Shown here piece after piece: positions 26,448 to 36,264 of a DNA stretch of 64,000 bases. The position numbers were made by a program, and so were the translations under genes. Below the pieces are notes generated by a model. It saw only the letters and a program-made list of their open reading frames with translations. It did not search any database and was not told the origin of the DNA. The stretch comes from Woeseiaceae bacterium. GTDB taxonomy: Bacteria > Pseudomonadota > Gammaproteobacteria > Steroidobacterales > Woeseiaceae. How positions within the stretch are numbered: the stretch's first letter is position 1; every line of letters starts with the position of its first letter. The stretch is taken from the NCBI GenBank assembly GCA_030065915.1, contig JASJCQ010000006.1, positions 105,857 through 169,856 on the forward strand. The letters are read 5' to 3'.

Positions 26448-26861
26448 CTAACTGAAGAGATCCCACAGGATGCTCAGCCCAACATATGCATACACACCGT
26501 ATGCAAGATACCGAATTGTCTTCTGAATCGGCTTCTGACTTTGGGCATCCAGTGCCTCAGCAAGAGCCTGCTTTTGCTCCTGGGGGCTACTCGAATACTC
26601 GACAAATGACTGGATGCCCAACAAGATAAACACGCCAATGAACAAAATGCCCCCAAACACAGCATTTATCGCGAATGCATAAACACAGAACACCGGCGTG
26701 CCGATCCATAACGCTACAGTCTTGTTGGGAACAGTAAGGTGCTTGGACTCTGGACTACTGCGAAATGCCAGCCATCGCGCAGGAACGAAGATCAAGAGAC
26801 CAATCGTAAAGCACATCGCAAGGATGGCAGTTGCGATTGCGAGGCGTTCAACTATGTCCAC
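26448..26861 (-). CDS. hypothetical polytopic membrane protein (island gene 3)
   Basis: Not recognised. About 137 residues with three to four predicted membrane helices (near 8-30, 48-66, 70-88 and 118-136) and a short charged, glutamine-rich loop between the third and fourth (SSPQEQKQALAEALDAQSQK). The start is ambiguous: TTG at 26864 or GTG at 26861; GAGGG lies closer to proper spacing for the GTG. It is part of the leftward, repeat-separated island series (copies B and C on either side). No functional inference is possible beyond inner-membrane location. Confidence 0.55.
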   Translation of the reverse strand: MDIVERLAIATAILAMCFTIGLLIFVPARWLAFRSSPESKHLTVPNKTVALWIGTPVFCVYAFAINAVFGGILFIGVFILLGIQSFVEYSSSPQEQKQALAEALDAQSQKPIQKTIRYLAYGVYAYVGLSILWDLFS

Positions 26862-26940
26862 CAAACCCTCGAGTCACACGCATTCATGGAAAGCGTCCTT
26901 CGTTAATACTCTAGCCAAACAGACTAGCCAAACAAACAAG

Positions 26941-27014
26941 CGTCCGCTAAGGGTCAGAAGCGGTCAGTCTACCTCAGATTGCCTGAGCGGCTACTCACGG
27001 CCATTAGGTGACGT
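26941..27014. repeat. palindromic intergenic repeat, copy C
   Basis: The best preserved copy: CGTCCGCTAAGGGTCAGAAG at the left, CGGTCAGTCTACCTCAG in the middle, and CGGCCATTAGGTGACGT at the right. The left end CGTCCGCTAAGGGTC and the right end GGCCATTAGGTGACG are imperfect inverted repeats. It lies between island genes 3 and 4. Confidence 0.65.
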
Positions 27015-27021
27015 ACAAGTT

Positions 27022-27780
27022 TCACGCAGAATCAGCGTGACTCTCTGCCAGATTCCTGTCCAGCATTTGAATCGCTCCGTCCACTGTCTTGGTCATCTCG
27101 GGGCTGCGCTCACGAACACGAAGCATTACCTGCCGGCTTTCTTCCGGGTCAAATCGGCCGGAGGCGAGTTCCCAGATCGCCATTTCTCGCAGATCGCGCA
27201 TGTGGTCCATCTTGTTTTCCACAGGAAGATCGCTTAGCGCAACCTCGGAAACGTAGTCGAAAGCGCCCTCGCGGATGGACATCACATCGCTTGAAGCGCG
27301 TTGAATGTCCAATTCTGCAATAACACCATCGCCAGCATTCGAGACTACTTCGATGTCCTGCGAGTAAAGCCGGTAACGCACAGTGTGCACGACACCATTG
27401 ATGGGCTGATACCCGCTCACCAACAGGTAGTGACCTGCTGGAACTGTTCTCTTTGTATAGCTGTTGCCGCACCAGCTGTATCCGTGTGGCTGCGCCCGCA
27501 CCCAGTTGCCGTCGGAGTCCTTGAACTGAAGCTTGAGATAGATGTCCCCGTCTTGAGTATTGAGGACCAGGTCTTGAGCAGACTTGTTGACCAGGTAGAC
27601 CGGTACTCGCCCGTCACCCTGTAGGGATCCGTAGTCGGCGAACAATGAAACTCGACCGTCCGGCGCCTCGATATGACTTGGGAGGAAAATGATCGAGGTC
27701 TCTCTGCTCAGCACCGTCGACGTAGCGAGAATTGAGAATAGTATGCAGACCGTCAACGCAGCGCGGATGAATGGCGACAT
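27022..27780 (-). CDS. hypothetical secreted protein (island gene 4)
   Basis: Not recognised. 252 residues with an N-terminal signal sequence (about 1-25, MSPFIRAALTVCILFSILA). It is followed by a beta-rich domain (VPVYLVNKSAQDLVLNTQDG, YLKLQFKDSDGNWVRAQ) that resembles immunoglobulin-like or PPC-type folds, and a helical, charged C-terminus. The ATG at 27780 is preceded by GGAGAT at good spacing; a GTG four codons earlier is less likely. It is first in the leftward island series, with repeat copy C just past its stop. Likely periplasmic; the function is unknown. The 165 bp between this gene and malate synthase G hold no gene. Confidence 0.6.
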   Translation of the reverse strand: MSPFIRAALTVCILFSILATSTVLSRETSIIFLPSHIEAPDGRVSLFADYGSLQGDGRVPVYLVNKSAQDLVLNTQDGDIYLKLQFKDSDGNWVRAQPHGYSWCGNSYTKRTVPAGHYLLVSGYQPINGVVHTVRYRLYSQDIEVVSNAGDGVIAELDIQRASSDVMSIREGAFDYVSEVALSDLPVENKMDHMRDLREMAIWELASGRFDPEESRQVMLRVRERSPEMTKTVDGAIQMLDRNLAESHADSA

Positions 27781-27957
27781 GCTTATCTCCACTTCAGTAA
27801 CCTGCTGTCCCAGGTTTTGACTCGGATTCCGGGTCCTGGTTCCGGGCTGCGGGATTCCGCAGACACGTCGGGAACCAGTGCTCTAGGCGGCCTTTCGAAG
27901 AATCGCTATCCAATAGGCGACGTAACTCGCCACGGGACAGCCCTGATCGCTACCGAA

Positions 27958-30135
27958 TTATCCCTTGGCCTGTTGCCGGTATTGATGCAGCAACGGTTCG
28001 GTATAGCCGTTCGGCTGGCTGCAACCTTTCAGTGCAAGGTCACAGGCCGCCTTGTAGGCAATACCGTCGAACGTCGGGCCCATGCGCTGGTAGGCGGGGT
28101 CGTCGGCGTTCTGCTCGTCGACGATGCTCGCCATGCGCCGGAACGTGTTCATCACCTGCAGCTCGGTACAAACGCCGTGGTGCAACCAGTTGGCAATGTG
28201 CTGGCTTGAAATCCTGAGCGTCGCGCGATCTTCCATCAGGCCGACGTCATCGATGTCCGGTACCTTCGAGCAGCCGACACCTTGGTCGATCCAGCGTACA
28301 ACGTACCCGAGGATGCCCTGCGCGTTGTTGTCGAGCTCCTTCTGAATGTCGTCATTGGACAGGGATTGCGGATCACCGAGCGGTGGCATCAGGATGTCGT
28401 CAAGGCTGGCAGGCTCCCTCGAGGCCAGCTCCTTCTGAATCTCGGCAACATTGGCTGCGTGATAGTGCATCGCGTGCAGGACGGCCGCCGTAGGCGAAGG
28501 CACCCAGGCGCAGTTTGCGCCCATTTCTACGTGCATTTGCTTGGTGTCGACCATCTGCCGCATCTCGTCCGGCTTGGGCCACATGCCCTTGCCGATCTGC
28601 GCCCGTCCCGGCAAACCGCAACGAAGACCGACGTCGACATTGCGATCTTCGTAGGCCTGGATCCAGGGCTGCGACTTGATCGTCTCTTTTGGAAGCATCG
28701 GTCCCGCTTCCATACTCGTGTGAATCTCGTCGCCGGTGCGGTCGAGGAAGCCGGTGTTGATGAACACCAGCCGGTGTTTGACCTGCCTGATGCACTCTTC
28801 GAGGTTCACCGTGGTCCGGCGCTCCTCGTCCATGACGCCGATCTTCAGCGTATGGCGTTCAAGACCGAAGAGGTCTTCGACACGGGAGAACAGCTTGTCG
28901 GCAAAGGCGACTTCAGACGAGCCGTGCATCTTCGGTTTGACGATGTAGAGGCTTCCGGTCCGGCTGTTGGACAGCGTGTTCTGCTTCTTGAGGTCGTACA
29001 AGGCGCAGGCCGTCGTCATGACGGCATCCATGATGCCCTCGAACACTTCGGCGCCATCGGCGTCGAGCACGGCAGGATTCGTCATCAGGTGACCGACATT
29101 GCGCACGAGCATCAGGCTGCGGCCCGGGAGTGTTACTGTGCCGCCGTTCGCCGCCGTGTATTGACGATCCTCGTTCAGGCGCCGTGTCATCTCTCGGCCG
29201 CCCTTGGCAAAGGTCGCGGACAGCGTGCCGCGCATCAGGCCCAGCCAGTTCCGGTAGACGTTCACCTTGTCTTCGGCATCGACGGCGGCCACCGAGTCCT
29301 CGCAATCCTGGATGGTCGTGACCGCGGCCTCGAGAATGATGTCGCTGACGTCCGCCGGCGAGTCCTTGCCGATCGGATGGTCGGGATCGATGCAAATCTC
29401 GATGTGCAGGCCGTTGTTCTTGAGCAGCAGGGTCTTCTTCTTGCCTTCCTCGGCGAAGCCGATGAACTGGCCGGCATCGCGCAGCACCGTCGTGTGTCCG
29501 TCTGCGAGTGTGATTGACAGCGTCGCCGCGTCGCGGGCCTTGTAGATGTCGTAGCCGACAACGTCTGCGTGCCGGCCCTCGGCCAGCGGGACAGCGGTAT
29601 CGAGAAATTCAGCGGCGCTCTGAATGACGCTCGCGCCGCGAACCGGGTTGTATCCCTGGCCGGGCTCGCGGCCGTCACTTTCGGGTATGACGTCGGTGCC
29701 GTAGAAGGCGTCGTACAGGCTGCCCCAGCGGGCATTGGCGGCGTTCAACGCGAAGCGGGCGTTGCTGACCGGAACCACGAGCTGGGGACCGGCAACGGTT
29801 GCGATCTCCGGGTCGACGTTCTCGGTTTCAATGTGGAAAGCTTCGCCAGACTCCTCGAGGTAGCCGATGCGCTTAAGGAAGGCCTTGTACGCGTCGGCAT
29901 CCCAGGGATTGCCGCGCTGGTCCTTGTGGTACTGGTCAATCGTCGCCTGCAGCTCGTCGCGAGTCTCGAGCAGGGCTCGATTCTCCGGCGTCAGGTCTGA
30001 GACGATCGCAGCGAAGCCATCCCAGAACAGGCCGGGATCGACACCTAAGTCGGGCAGTAGCTCGTCTTCGACAAAAGCTCTCAGCCGTTTGTCGACAGTC
30101 AACGCATGACTGACGCTGCGAGCCGTCTCGTTCAT
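27958..30135 (-). CDS. glcB: malate synthase G
   Basis: A 725-residue cytosolic enzyme condensing glyoxylate with acetyl-CoA to malate. Length matches the G isoform. Typical blocks are [20 protein letters not shown], the alpha/beta insertion domain (about 180-260), [18 protein letters not shown] with metal-ligand acidic residues, [46 protein letters not shown] and [16 protein letters not shown]. It lies 49 bp downstream of isocitrate lyase on the same strand, completing a glyoxylate-shunt operon. Regulation is probably by the divergent RamB-like gene at 32088. Confidence 0.97.
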   Translation of the reverse strand: MNETARSVSHALTVDKRLRAFVEDELLPDLGVDPGLFWDGFAAIVSDLTPENRALLETRDELQATIDQYHKDQRGNPWDADAYKAFLKRIGYLEESGEAFHIETENVDPEIATVAGPQLVVPVSNARFALNAANARWGSLYDAFYGTDVIPESDGREPGQGYNPVRGASVIQSAAEFLDTAVPLAEGRHADVVGYDIYKARDAATLSITLADGHTTVLRDAGQFIGFAEEGKKKTLLLKNNGLHIEICIDPDHPIGKDSPADVSDIILEAAVTTIQDCEDSVAAVDAEDKVNVYRNWLGLMRGTLSATFAKGGREMTRRLNEDRQYTAANGGTVTLPGRSLMLVRNVGHLMTNPAVLDADGAEVFEGIMDAVMTTACALYDLKKQNTLSNSRTGSLYIVKPKMHGSSEVAFADKLFSRVEDLFGLERHTLKIGVMDEERRTTVNLEECIRQVKHRLVFINTGFLDRTGDEIHTSMEAGPMLPKETIKSQPWIQAYEDRNVDVGLRCGLPGRAQIGKGMWPKPDEMRQMVDTKQMHVEMGANCAWVPSPTAAVLHAMHYHAANVAEIQKELASREPASLDDILMPPLGDPQSLSNDDIQKELDNNAQGILGYVVRWIDQGVGCSKVPDIDDVGLMEDRATLRISSQHIANWLHHGVCTELQVMNTFRRMASIVDEQNADDPAYQRMGPTFDGIAYKAACDLALKGCSQPNGYTEPLLHQYRQQAKG

Positions 30136-30184
30136 GACCTTATCTCCCGTTGGTCAATGTGTCTGAAGCGCTAGGCTTCGCGGC

Positions 30185-31474
<1,290 letters not shown>

Positions 31475-31502
31475 TGTCTTGTGCCTTAGGTGTCTTGGTG
31501 CC

Positions 31503-31976
31503 TTAGATCGTTAGGGAAGCCGGAGCTTGCGCCGGCTGCTGACGCGGTGTGCTGATGCGCAGTGCTTCAGTAGCCTCCCGCTCCGGTGCTATGAAAAGCA
31601 GGTTACCGTCCGGTGCGACAATCTTATGTACGGTATTTCCGAGACGGCCCACCTTCGGGTCAGCCGCAGACAAAGCGCGGCAGGCCGCGTATTCGGGCCA
31701 CGCGTCGACGCGACTGACGCAGTTGTGACGCTTTCTGTCCGTCTCGATTCGGATGACCTCTCGGCCGCAGCGGAAATACAGTGCGTTGCGCTTCTTGGCG
31801 AATGTCCAGCCAAGGAACTGATTGCGGTTTTTCAACCGGGCAGTACGGCCGTCCGCGAGCATCACCAGGCACTCTGCGTATCGCAGCGGAATATCAACCG
31901 CGAGACCGGTCACATCGGCGTGTGATCCGTCGGTCAGGGGTATGAGTCGATCCAGATCCGTTGTTTCGAGTGTCAT
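31503..31976 (-). CDS. stand-alone malate synthase G insertion-domain-like protein
   Basis: A 157-residue soluble protein, first gene of the glyoxylate operon. Residues 11-25 ([15 protein letters not shown]) align with malate synthase G 181-194 ([14 protein letters not shown]). Residues 38-80 ([13 protein letters not shown]...QFLGW) align with 208-250 of the same protein ([13 protein letters not shown]...QFIGF). No catalytic segment of malate synthase is present. The C-terminal half ([20 protein letters not shown]) has no match I can see. The sequence supports homology to the alpha/beta insertion domain; the role is unknown, perhaps a regulator or assembly partner of GlcB or AceA. It is divergent from the regulator gene, and the 111-bp gap holds operator-like repeats. 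Confidence 0.75.
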   Translation of the reverse strand: MTLETTDLDRLIPLTDGSHADVTGLAVDIPLRYAECLVMLADGRTARLKNRNQFLGWTFAKKRNALYFRCGREVIRIETDRKRHNCVSRVDAWPEYAACRALSAADPKVGRLGNTVHKIVAPDGNLLFIAPEREATEALRISTPRQQPAQAPASLTI

Positions 31977-32032
31977 TGGTGGCTCCCGCGGCAGGCTTTT
32001 GGAAAAAGATGGTTAACATCCTAGTCAAAAAG

Positions 32033-32049
32033 GTGTTAAAATTTCACAA
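32033..32049. promoter_or_regulatory. operator-like repeat, copy 1 (glyoxylate operon/regulator)
   Basis: GTGTTAAAATTTCACAA; it is itself a partial dyad, GTG-N9-CAC. A second copy, GTGTTAATTTCACAA, lies at 32063-32077, about 29 bp centre to centre, close to three helical turns. Both sit between the glyoxylate operon and the divergent RamB-like regulator, so binding of that regulator is the natural guess. Confidence 0.5.
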
Positions 32050-32062
32050 CAAAAATTTGACA

Positions 32063-32077
32063 GTGTTAATTTCACAA
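32063..32077. promoter_or_regulatory. operator-like repeat, copy 2 (glyoxylate operon/regulator)
   Basis: GTGTTAATTTCACAA, a shorter version of copy 1 (GTG-N7-CAC). It ends 10 bp before the regulator ATG at 32088, which suggests autorepression. GGTTAACATC upstream (32011-32020) and CCTTAACATG (32081-32090) are further similar sequences around the pair. Confidence 0.5.
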
Positions 32078-32087
32078 AAACCTTAAC

Positions 32088-33641
32088 ATGGCCGCAGATA
32101 AAGGAATTCGGCGAAAAGCGCATTTCGTCGGCACCAAAATCCGCTCATTGCGCAAACGAAACGGGCTGACACTCGAGGATTTGTCGGTGCGTTGCCTGCA
32201 GGTAGACGCCAAGGCAGGGCCGTCTGTGTCCTACCTGTCCATGATCGAAAACGGACGCCGGGTGCCCTCAGAGACGCTCTTGAAGATCATTGCCGAGATA
32301 TTCCAGAAGGACGTGTCCTGGTTCATGGATGAATCGCTGGAGAGCGACGCCATCGAGGTCACTCCGGCCAATGCGCCAGTCGCCGGCATGCCGTTTGAGC
32401 CCGGGTTTTTGTTCCAGGAAACGCTGTTGCAGACTGCGATCCCAGAGCTGCTGTCACAAACCGGCACGACCGGACGACAGTTCGCTCACCTGCTGATCCG
32501 GGCACAGCAGGAGGCCAACCAGAACCGTTTCCCTGACCTCGAACGGGCGGCAGAGTCGGTCGGCCACAAGGTGTTCCCGCTGCAGGTCGATGACGTGCTC
32601 GACCTGGCAGAGCATGTCGGCCTGAAGGTGCGCTGGTTCGACAAGCCCGCTTTTGACGAGCCTGCTGTCAGCGAAGGCCCCAGGAGAACAATTATCCGAT
32701 CGTTCTTCGAGGCGCCCGACACGATCTACTTGAACAAGGCGCTGCAGGACATGCCGGCACGCCTCAAATTCGATATCGCTAACCACATCGGACACCGCGT
32801 GCTGCACGACGGGGACGGCGCACGGTCGCCCCAGTTATCCGGCGGCCGCGGCTCGTCTCGCGAACTCGCCACCAGGATGAACAGCATAGATGCCAAGGAC
32901 GTGTTGTACGCATGGCGCGATTTCGAGTGCACGTATTTCGCGGCGGCGCTGCTGGCGCCCAAGACGCCCTTCCGCCAGTTCCTCGCTAAGAAGGCCTATG
33001 CCATCGACGCGGGAGAAGCGATACAGCTGACGACGGCGCTGACGATGCGCCGGATGCCGAGCGTCAGCCCGTACCCGCACTGGCACTACTTCGACGCCTA
33101 TCCGCCGGGCCGCCTGCGGGCCGTCTACCGTGGCAATGGCATCCCGCTGCCCTGGGGCAACCTGACCGACCTGACCGACCCGTGCAGGAACTGGGCGGTC
33201 TTCAAGCTCCTGAAAGCCAGGTCGACCAAACCCTCGTCGCAGATTTCGGTGTTGAGAAACGGAGATGACAGTCGTCTGTACTGCTGCCAGTCGATCCGCA
33301 GCCTCGATGCCGCCGGAAACCCCTACGTGCTTTGCGTGGGCATCGACCTGTCGCCGGCGCTGGCTGCGCAGGACATCGATCCGCGCGAGACCATCGACGC
33401 GATCGAGAAAGCCTGCAACCGCGGCGGCGGCGATGCACCGGTGCCGACGGAGGCTCGCAAGCAGCTCGAGACGGTCGGGCGTATCCTGAATATCGGCTGG
33501 GTCGCCGAGGGCGCACATGAGGACGCGACCATCATTTGTCCGCGCAGTCACAACTGTCCGCGCGACAACCATTGCCTGGGCGAAGTGCCGATTAAACCCC
33601 GCTCACAGATCGACGAGATCCGCGCATCTCTGCTGAACTAG
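32088..33641 (+). CDS. XRE-family regulator, RamB/ScfR type (short-chain fatty acyl regulator)
   Basis: A 517-residue DNA-binding regulator. It has an N-terminal HTH_3 domain (about 15-75, IRSLRKRNGLTLEDLSVRC and SVSYLSMIENGRRVPS), an ImmA/IrrE-like central region (about 190-320) and a C-terminal DUF2083-like region ending in a cysteine cluster (ICPRSHNCPRDNHC). The HExxH zinc motif of the IrrE fold is degenerate (ANHIGHR), as is usual for a regulator rather than a protease. RamB-type proteins control acetate and glyoxylate-cycle genes in response to acyl-CoA status. Its divergence from the aceA operon and the operator-like repeats in between support that role here. Confidence 0.88.
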   Translation: MAADKGIRRKAHFVGTKIRSLRKRNGLTLEDLSVRCLQVDAKAGPSVSYLSMIENGRRVPSETLLKIIAEIFQKDVSWFMDESLESDAIEVTPANAPVAGMPFEPGFLFQETLLQTAIPELLSQTGTTGRQFAHLLIRAQQEANQNRFPDLERAAESVGHKVFPLQVDDVLDLAEHVGLKVRWFDKPAFDEPAVSEGPRRTIIRSFFEAPDTIYLNKALQDMPARLKFDIANHIGHRVLHDGDGARSPQLSGGRGSSRELATRMNSIDAKDVLYAWRDFECTYFAAALLAPKTPFRQFLAKKAYAIDAGEAIQLTTALTMRRMPSVSPYPHWHYFDAYPPGRLRAVYRGNGIPLPWGNLTDLTDPCRNWAVFKLLKARSTKPSSQISVLRNGDDSRLYCCQSIRSLDAAGNPYVLCVGIDLSPALAAQDIDPRETIDAIEKACNRGGGDAPVPTEARKQLETVGRILNIGWVAEGAHEDATIICPRSHNCPRDNHCLGEVPIKPRSQIDEIRASLLN

Positions 33642-33787
33642 GGCCTGTTTTGCGAGCGTAACTTCTGGTTTCTAAACGTTTCATGCGGGTCAGGCGGTAG
33701 ATTGCCGCGGCTATACTCCGGGTCAATTCAGCGACGTCGCGAGAAACAGGGCGCGTCGCATACAGACAGATTAAACGGAGAGCCGTC

Positions 33788-34675
33788 ATGGCCGAACGCA
33801 GCAGCGCTCAAATCATTATTGGATCAACCATCGCCATCGTCCTCGGCGCCGCCATCTCGTGGGCGGGCAGCGACGGCGGCGCGCAGTTCGGTGATTTGCC
33901 GGTATTCGCCATTTGTGGCGCCCTCGCCTTCGCCATCAACTGGGCGGCCTTCATCCCGGCGGCACTAACGAAGACCGAGCACTATTACGACCTGACCGGT
34001 GGCCTGACTTATATAACGGTGACCGCGGTCGCCGTCTACCTGTCAGGCACGCTGGATCTTCGAGGCACCCTGGTCGCGGGGATGATCATGATCTGGGCTC
34101 TGCGCCTGTCATCGTTCCTGTTCCTGCGCATCCGCAAGGCCGGGAAGGACAGTCGCTTTGACGAGATCAAGCACAAGCCGGCCAGGTTCTTCCTCGCGTG
34201 GACGCTTCAGGGCTTATGGGTACTGCTGACGGCCGCCGCCGGCCTTGCTGTCATCACTAGCGACGCGCGCGAGCCGCTCGGCATCGTCGGCTACGTGGGT
34301 ATCGCGGTCTGGCTGGCCGGCATGACGATAGAAATCGTGTCGGACCGACAGAAGTCTGCGTTCAGGGCCGACCCCGCTAACAAAGGCAGGTTCATCAACG
34401 TCGGCCTTTGGGCCTGGTCGAGACACCCGAACTACTTCGGTGAGATCGTGCTGTGGATCGGTATCGCCATCATCGCTATTCCGGTCCTGCAGGGCTGGCA
34501 GTGGGCGACGCTGATCTCGCCGGTGTTCGTGACCTTCCTGCTGACCAAGGTCAGTGGCGTACCGATGCTGGAAGACAGCGCGGACGAGCGCTGGGGTGGC
34601 CAGGAAGACTACGAGGCCTATAAGAAGAACACGCCGGTCCTGATCATGAAGCCGCCTTCCCCGCAGGGCGCCTGA
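33788..34675 (+). CDS. DUF1295 (steroid 5-alpha-reductase-like) membrane protein
   Basis: A 295-residue polytopic membrane protein with about seven helices. It ends with the DUF1295 signature: NKGRFINVGLWAWSRHPNYFGEI, followed by PVFVTFLLTKVSGVPMLE and DERWGGQEDYEAYKKNTP. The HPNYFGE motif is shared with steroid 5-alpha reductases and isoprenylcysteine methyltransferases and probably binds a nucleotide cofactor. The physiological substrate in bacteria is not established. GGAG lies 8 bp before the ATG. It is transcribed alone. The 200-bp stretch after it holds no gene except a decayed repeat copy (E). Confidence 0.9.
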   Translation: MAERSSAQIIIGSTIAIVLGAAISWAGSDGGAQFGDLPVFAICGALAFAINWAAFIPAALTKTEHYYDLTGGLTYITVTAVAVYLSGTLDLRGTLVAGMIMIWALRLSSFLFLRIRKAGKDSRFDEIKHKPARFFLAWTLQGLWVLLTAAAGLAVITSDAREPLGIVGYVGIAVWLAGMTIEIVSDRQKSAFRADPANKGRFINVGLWAWSRHPNYFGEIVLWIGIAIIAIPVLQGWQWATLISPVFVTFLLTKVSGVPMLEDSADERWGGQEDYEAYKKNTPVLIMKPPSPQGA

Positions 34676-34838
34676 TGCTCCCGGCCTCGGGCTCCCATGC
34701 GTCATGAATGACCAAGCGCGGAAGCGATGACCGTCCCGGTGTAGTCGCTGCGAACCGCTATCCGAGCCGACGCCAAAGTGCCAGCCTTCAGTTGCGTATT
34801 TTTTTGCCGTCGACGATTACGTTGCCGACGAACTATGA

Positions 34839-34889
34839 CTGCTCTTCAGGAGTTTAGCCGTGTCGGCTATCGGCCACTAACGGCCGCTC
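34839..34889. repeat. partial, decayed copy of the palindromic repeat (E)
   Basis: The right half only is recognisable (TTTAGCCGTGTCGGCTATCG then GCCACTAACGGCCGCT). It resembles the right half of copies B and D, and overlaps the stop codon of the hypothetical gene at 34877-35323. With copy D at the other end of that gene, the gene is bracketed as in the island. Confidence 0.4.
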
Positions 34890-35323
34890 TTGTTAGCACG
34901 ATCTGAGAAGAGCAGAAACCTTGCGCGTCGCTCGGAAATGCCGAAATCATCATTTTCATAGCGTTTCCAACCTAGCTCCGTGAGGCCTAACTGAGGCTGA
35001 AACCAATTCTGCGATCGATCAAATAGGCGGACGAGTGTTGACCGCGACATGTCCGTATCCATGTCTCGCGGTTGGCCGTCGTTGTCTTCAAATACAACAA
35101 TTTGCCGAAGCTCAAGAAACTGTTCCAGCACAGCGATCGCGTCGCCCTTGTCGAACTCCCAGACACCCAGGGATGAGACTATTTCACCTAAGCTGCTTTC
35201 TTCTCGGGCAAACGTTGCTATCAAAAACCTCAGATCCCCCAAATCCAGATTTGGGTCCTCATGACTGTCTACATTTGAGCGATTCATAGCTGGCAAAAAA
35301 ATATGGAGGGCCCTATCGGTCAT
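34877..35323 (-). CDS. hypothetical protein, 148 residues
   Basis: Not recognised. A soluble acidic protein with an alternating helix pattern (LGDLRFLIATFAREESSLGE) and a C-terminal LGLTELGWKRYE, which looks like the wing of a winged-helix domain, as in small regulators or restriction-linked proteins. This is an impression only. It is AT-richer than the core genes. It lies between repeat copies D (just upstream of the ATG) and E (at the stop), the same arrangement as the four island genes, so it probably spread by the same route. The start could also be the ATG 12 codons further in (MNRSNVDS). Confidence 0.6.
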   Translation of the reverse strand: MTDRALHIFLPAMNRSNVDSHEDPNLDLGDLRFLIATFAREESSLGEIVSSLGVWEFDKGDAIAVLEQFLELRQIVVFEDNDGQPRDMDTDMSRSTLVRLFDRSQNWFQPQLGLTELGWKRYENDDFGISERRARFLLFSDRANKSGR

Positions 35324-35328
35324 GCGAA

Positions 35329-35404
35329 AGTCGCCTTTGGGTCAAAAGCCGTCAGTCTAGCTCAAACGGATTCAACGGCTGGCTTCTGCAATAAGCGGCC
35401 CGCT
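35329..35404. repeat. palindromic intergenic repeat, copy D
   Basis: It begins AGTCGCCTTTGGGTCAAAAG, continues CCGTCAGTCTAGCTCAAACG and ends TTCTGCAATAAGCGGCCCGC. The preceding bases GCGAAAG are shared with copy A. It is located directly upstream of the ATG of the 148-residue gene, nearly 8 kb from copies A-C. Confidence 0.6.
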
Positions 35405-35435
35405 GTGTGCGGTCCTTCTGACTACACTCTCAACC

Positions 35436-35837
35436 TCACCTGTTCATGATCTCCTTCCTTGCGTCCGCAAGCCCCGAGGTCAGCAACACCCAGCCGCCGA
35501 CGATCGTCCCGCCAACGGGCCACGGAATACCGACCACGATTCCGGCCAGCAATGCCTTTAATGCCGCACTCGCCGGCCCGTCGTTTGCCGCCTTCCTTTG
35601 AGCCAGGAAGGTGCCCACGCTGCCCAGTGCAAAGCCAAGAACTACCACCGCCGGTGTCGCCAGCCACGCCGAGAGCATGTTCGAAGAAAACAGCAGCCAG
35701 TCCAGCACGAGAATCCATAAGCCAGTGGCGGGTAGCATGAATCGCCGCCGCTTTGGACTTATGAGCCAACGCACCGGACCTCCGGGATGGTGCAACGGCC
35801 CCTCCGGACCCAAACTTTCGTCTTCAGAATCCGTCAT
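35436..35837 (-). CDS. hypothetical small membrane protein, 133 residues
   Basis: Not recognised. It starts MTDSEDESLGPEGPLHHPGG, an acidic, proline-rich head. Predicted membrane helices follow near 35-55, 58-78 and 92-115. The ATG at 35837 is chosen because the acidic head follows an AGAGAG/GGGGG purine stretch; the frame is open 40 codons further upstream but without a better start. The stop of a truncated DUF1801-like fragment lies 16 bp upstream. The function is unknown. Confidence 0.55.
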   Translation of the reverse strand: MTDSEDESLGPEGPLHHPGGPVRWLISPKRRRFMLPATGLWILVLDWLLFSSNMLSAWLATPAVVVLGFALGSVGTFLAQRKAANDGPASAALKALLAGIVVGIPWPVGGTIVGGWVLLTSGLADARKEIMNR

Positions 35838-35853
35838 GCCCCCATCTCTCTGG

Positions 35854-35976
35854 TCAGTATCGTTCCTGTATTTTTGACAGACAGCGTAGGATCGCACGCT
35901 TGTTTCTGGCAGACAGCGGGCGCAGTGGTTCCGGAGCCGCTGCAATGTAGTCGTCATGATCGCTTATCTTTGTCAT
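35854..35976 (-). pseudogene. truncated DUF1801 (YdhG-like) remnant
   Basis: A 40-codon frame encoding MTKISDHDDYIAAAPEPLRP followed by a short unrelated tail and a stop. The first 20 residues match the usual beginning of DUF1801 proteins (DDYxAxxPEPxRxLL), but the remaining 80-100 residues of that domain are missing, so this looks like a broken copy. The frame is open further upstream (to 36084) without a recognisable domain. Confidence 0.35.
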
Positions 35977-36264
35977 GCCTTTCTCCGGACTGTAGCTTTC
36001 GTCCCAAGTTGTCTTGATAACGACAATCGCGAAACCGCCAACACTATTGCGAACAGAATACGTGCGCTTCGTACTCCAACCCACTTGTATGCGCGAGGAA
36101 CTGTGCGCGATTCCTGTCAGGAGCCCTCATCCTAACAAACCAGTTCCGTCGCCATTAACTGCCGGAAGCCGATAACACCCTAGAATTGCTGTCTTTGGCC
36201 ATGGGTTATCTCGTATTCTAAAAGTCTGGATAGTATCCCGCTCATTCCCAACGGTGACCGTAGC

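Noticed and set aside
25336..27014. Integron attC sites
   Set aside because: The repeats are palindromic and placed like attC, but I could not find paired GTTRRRY/RYYYAAC core sites, and no integrase gene is in the window.
28282..29517. 411-codon open frame opposite malate synthase G
   Set aside because: Entirely antisense to a confidently identified enzyme; composition typical of a GC shadow.
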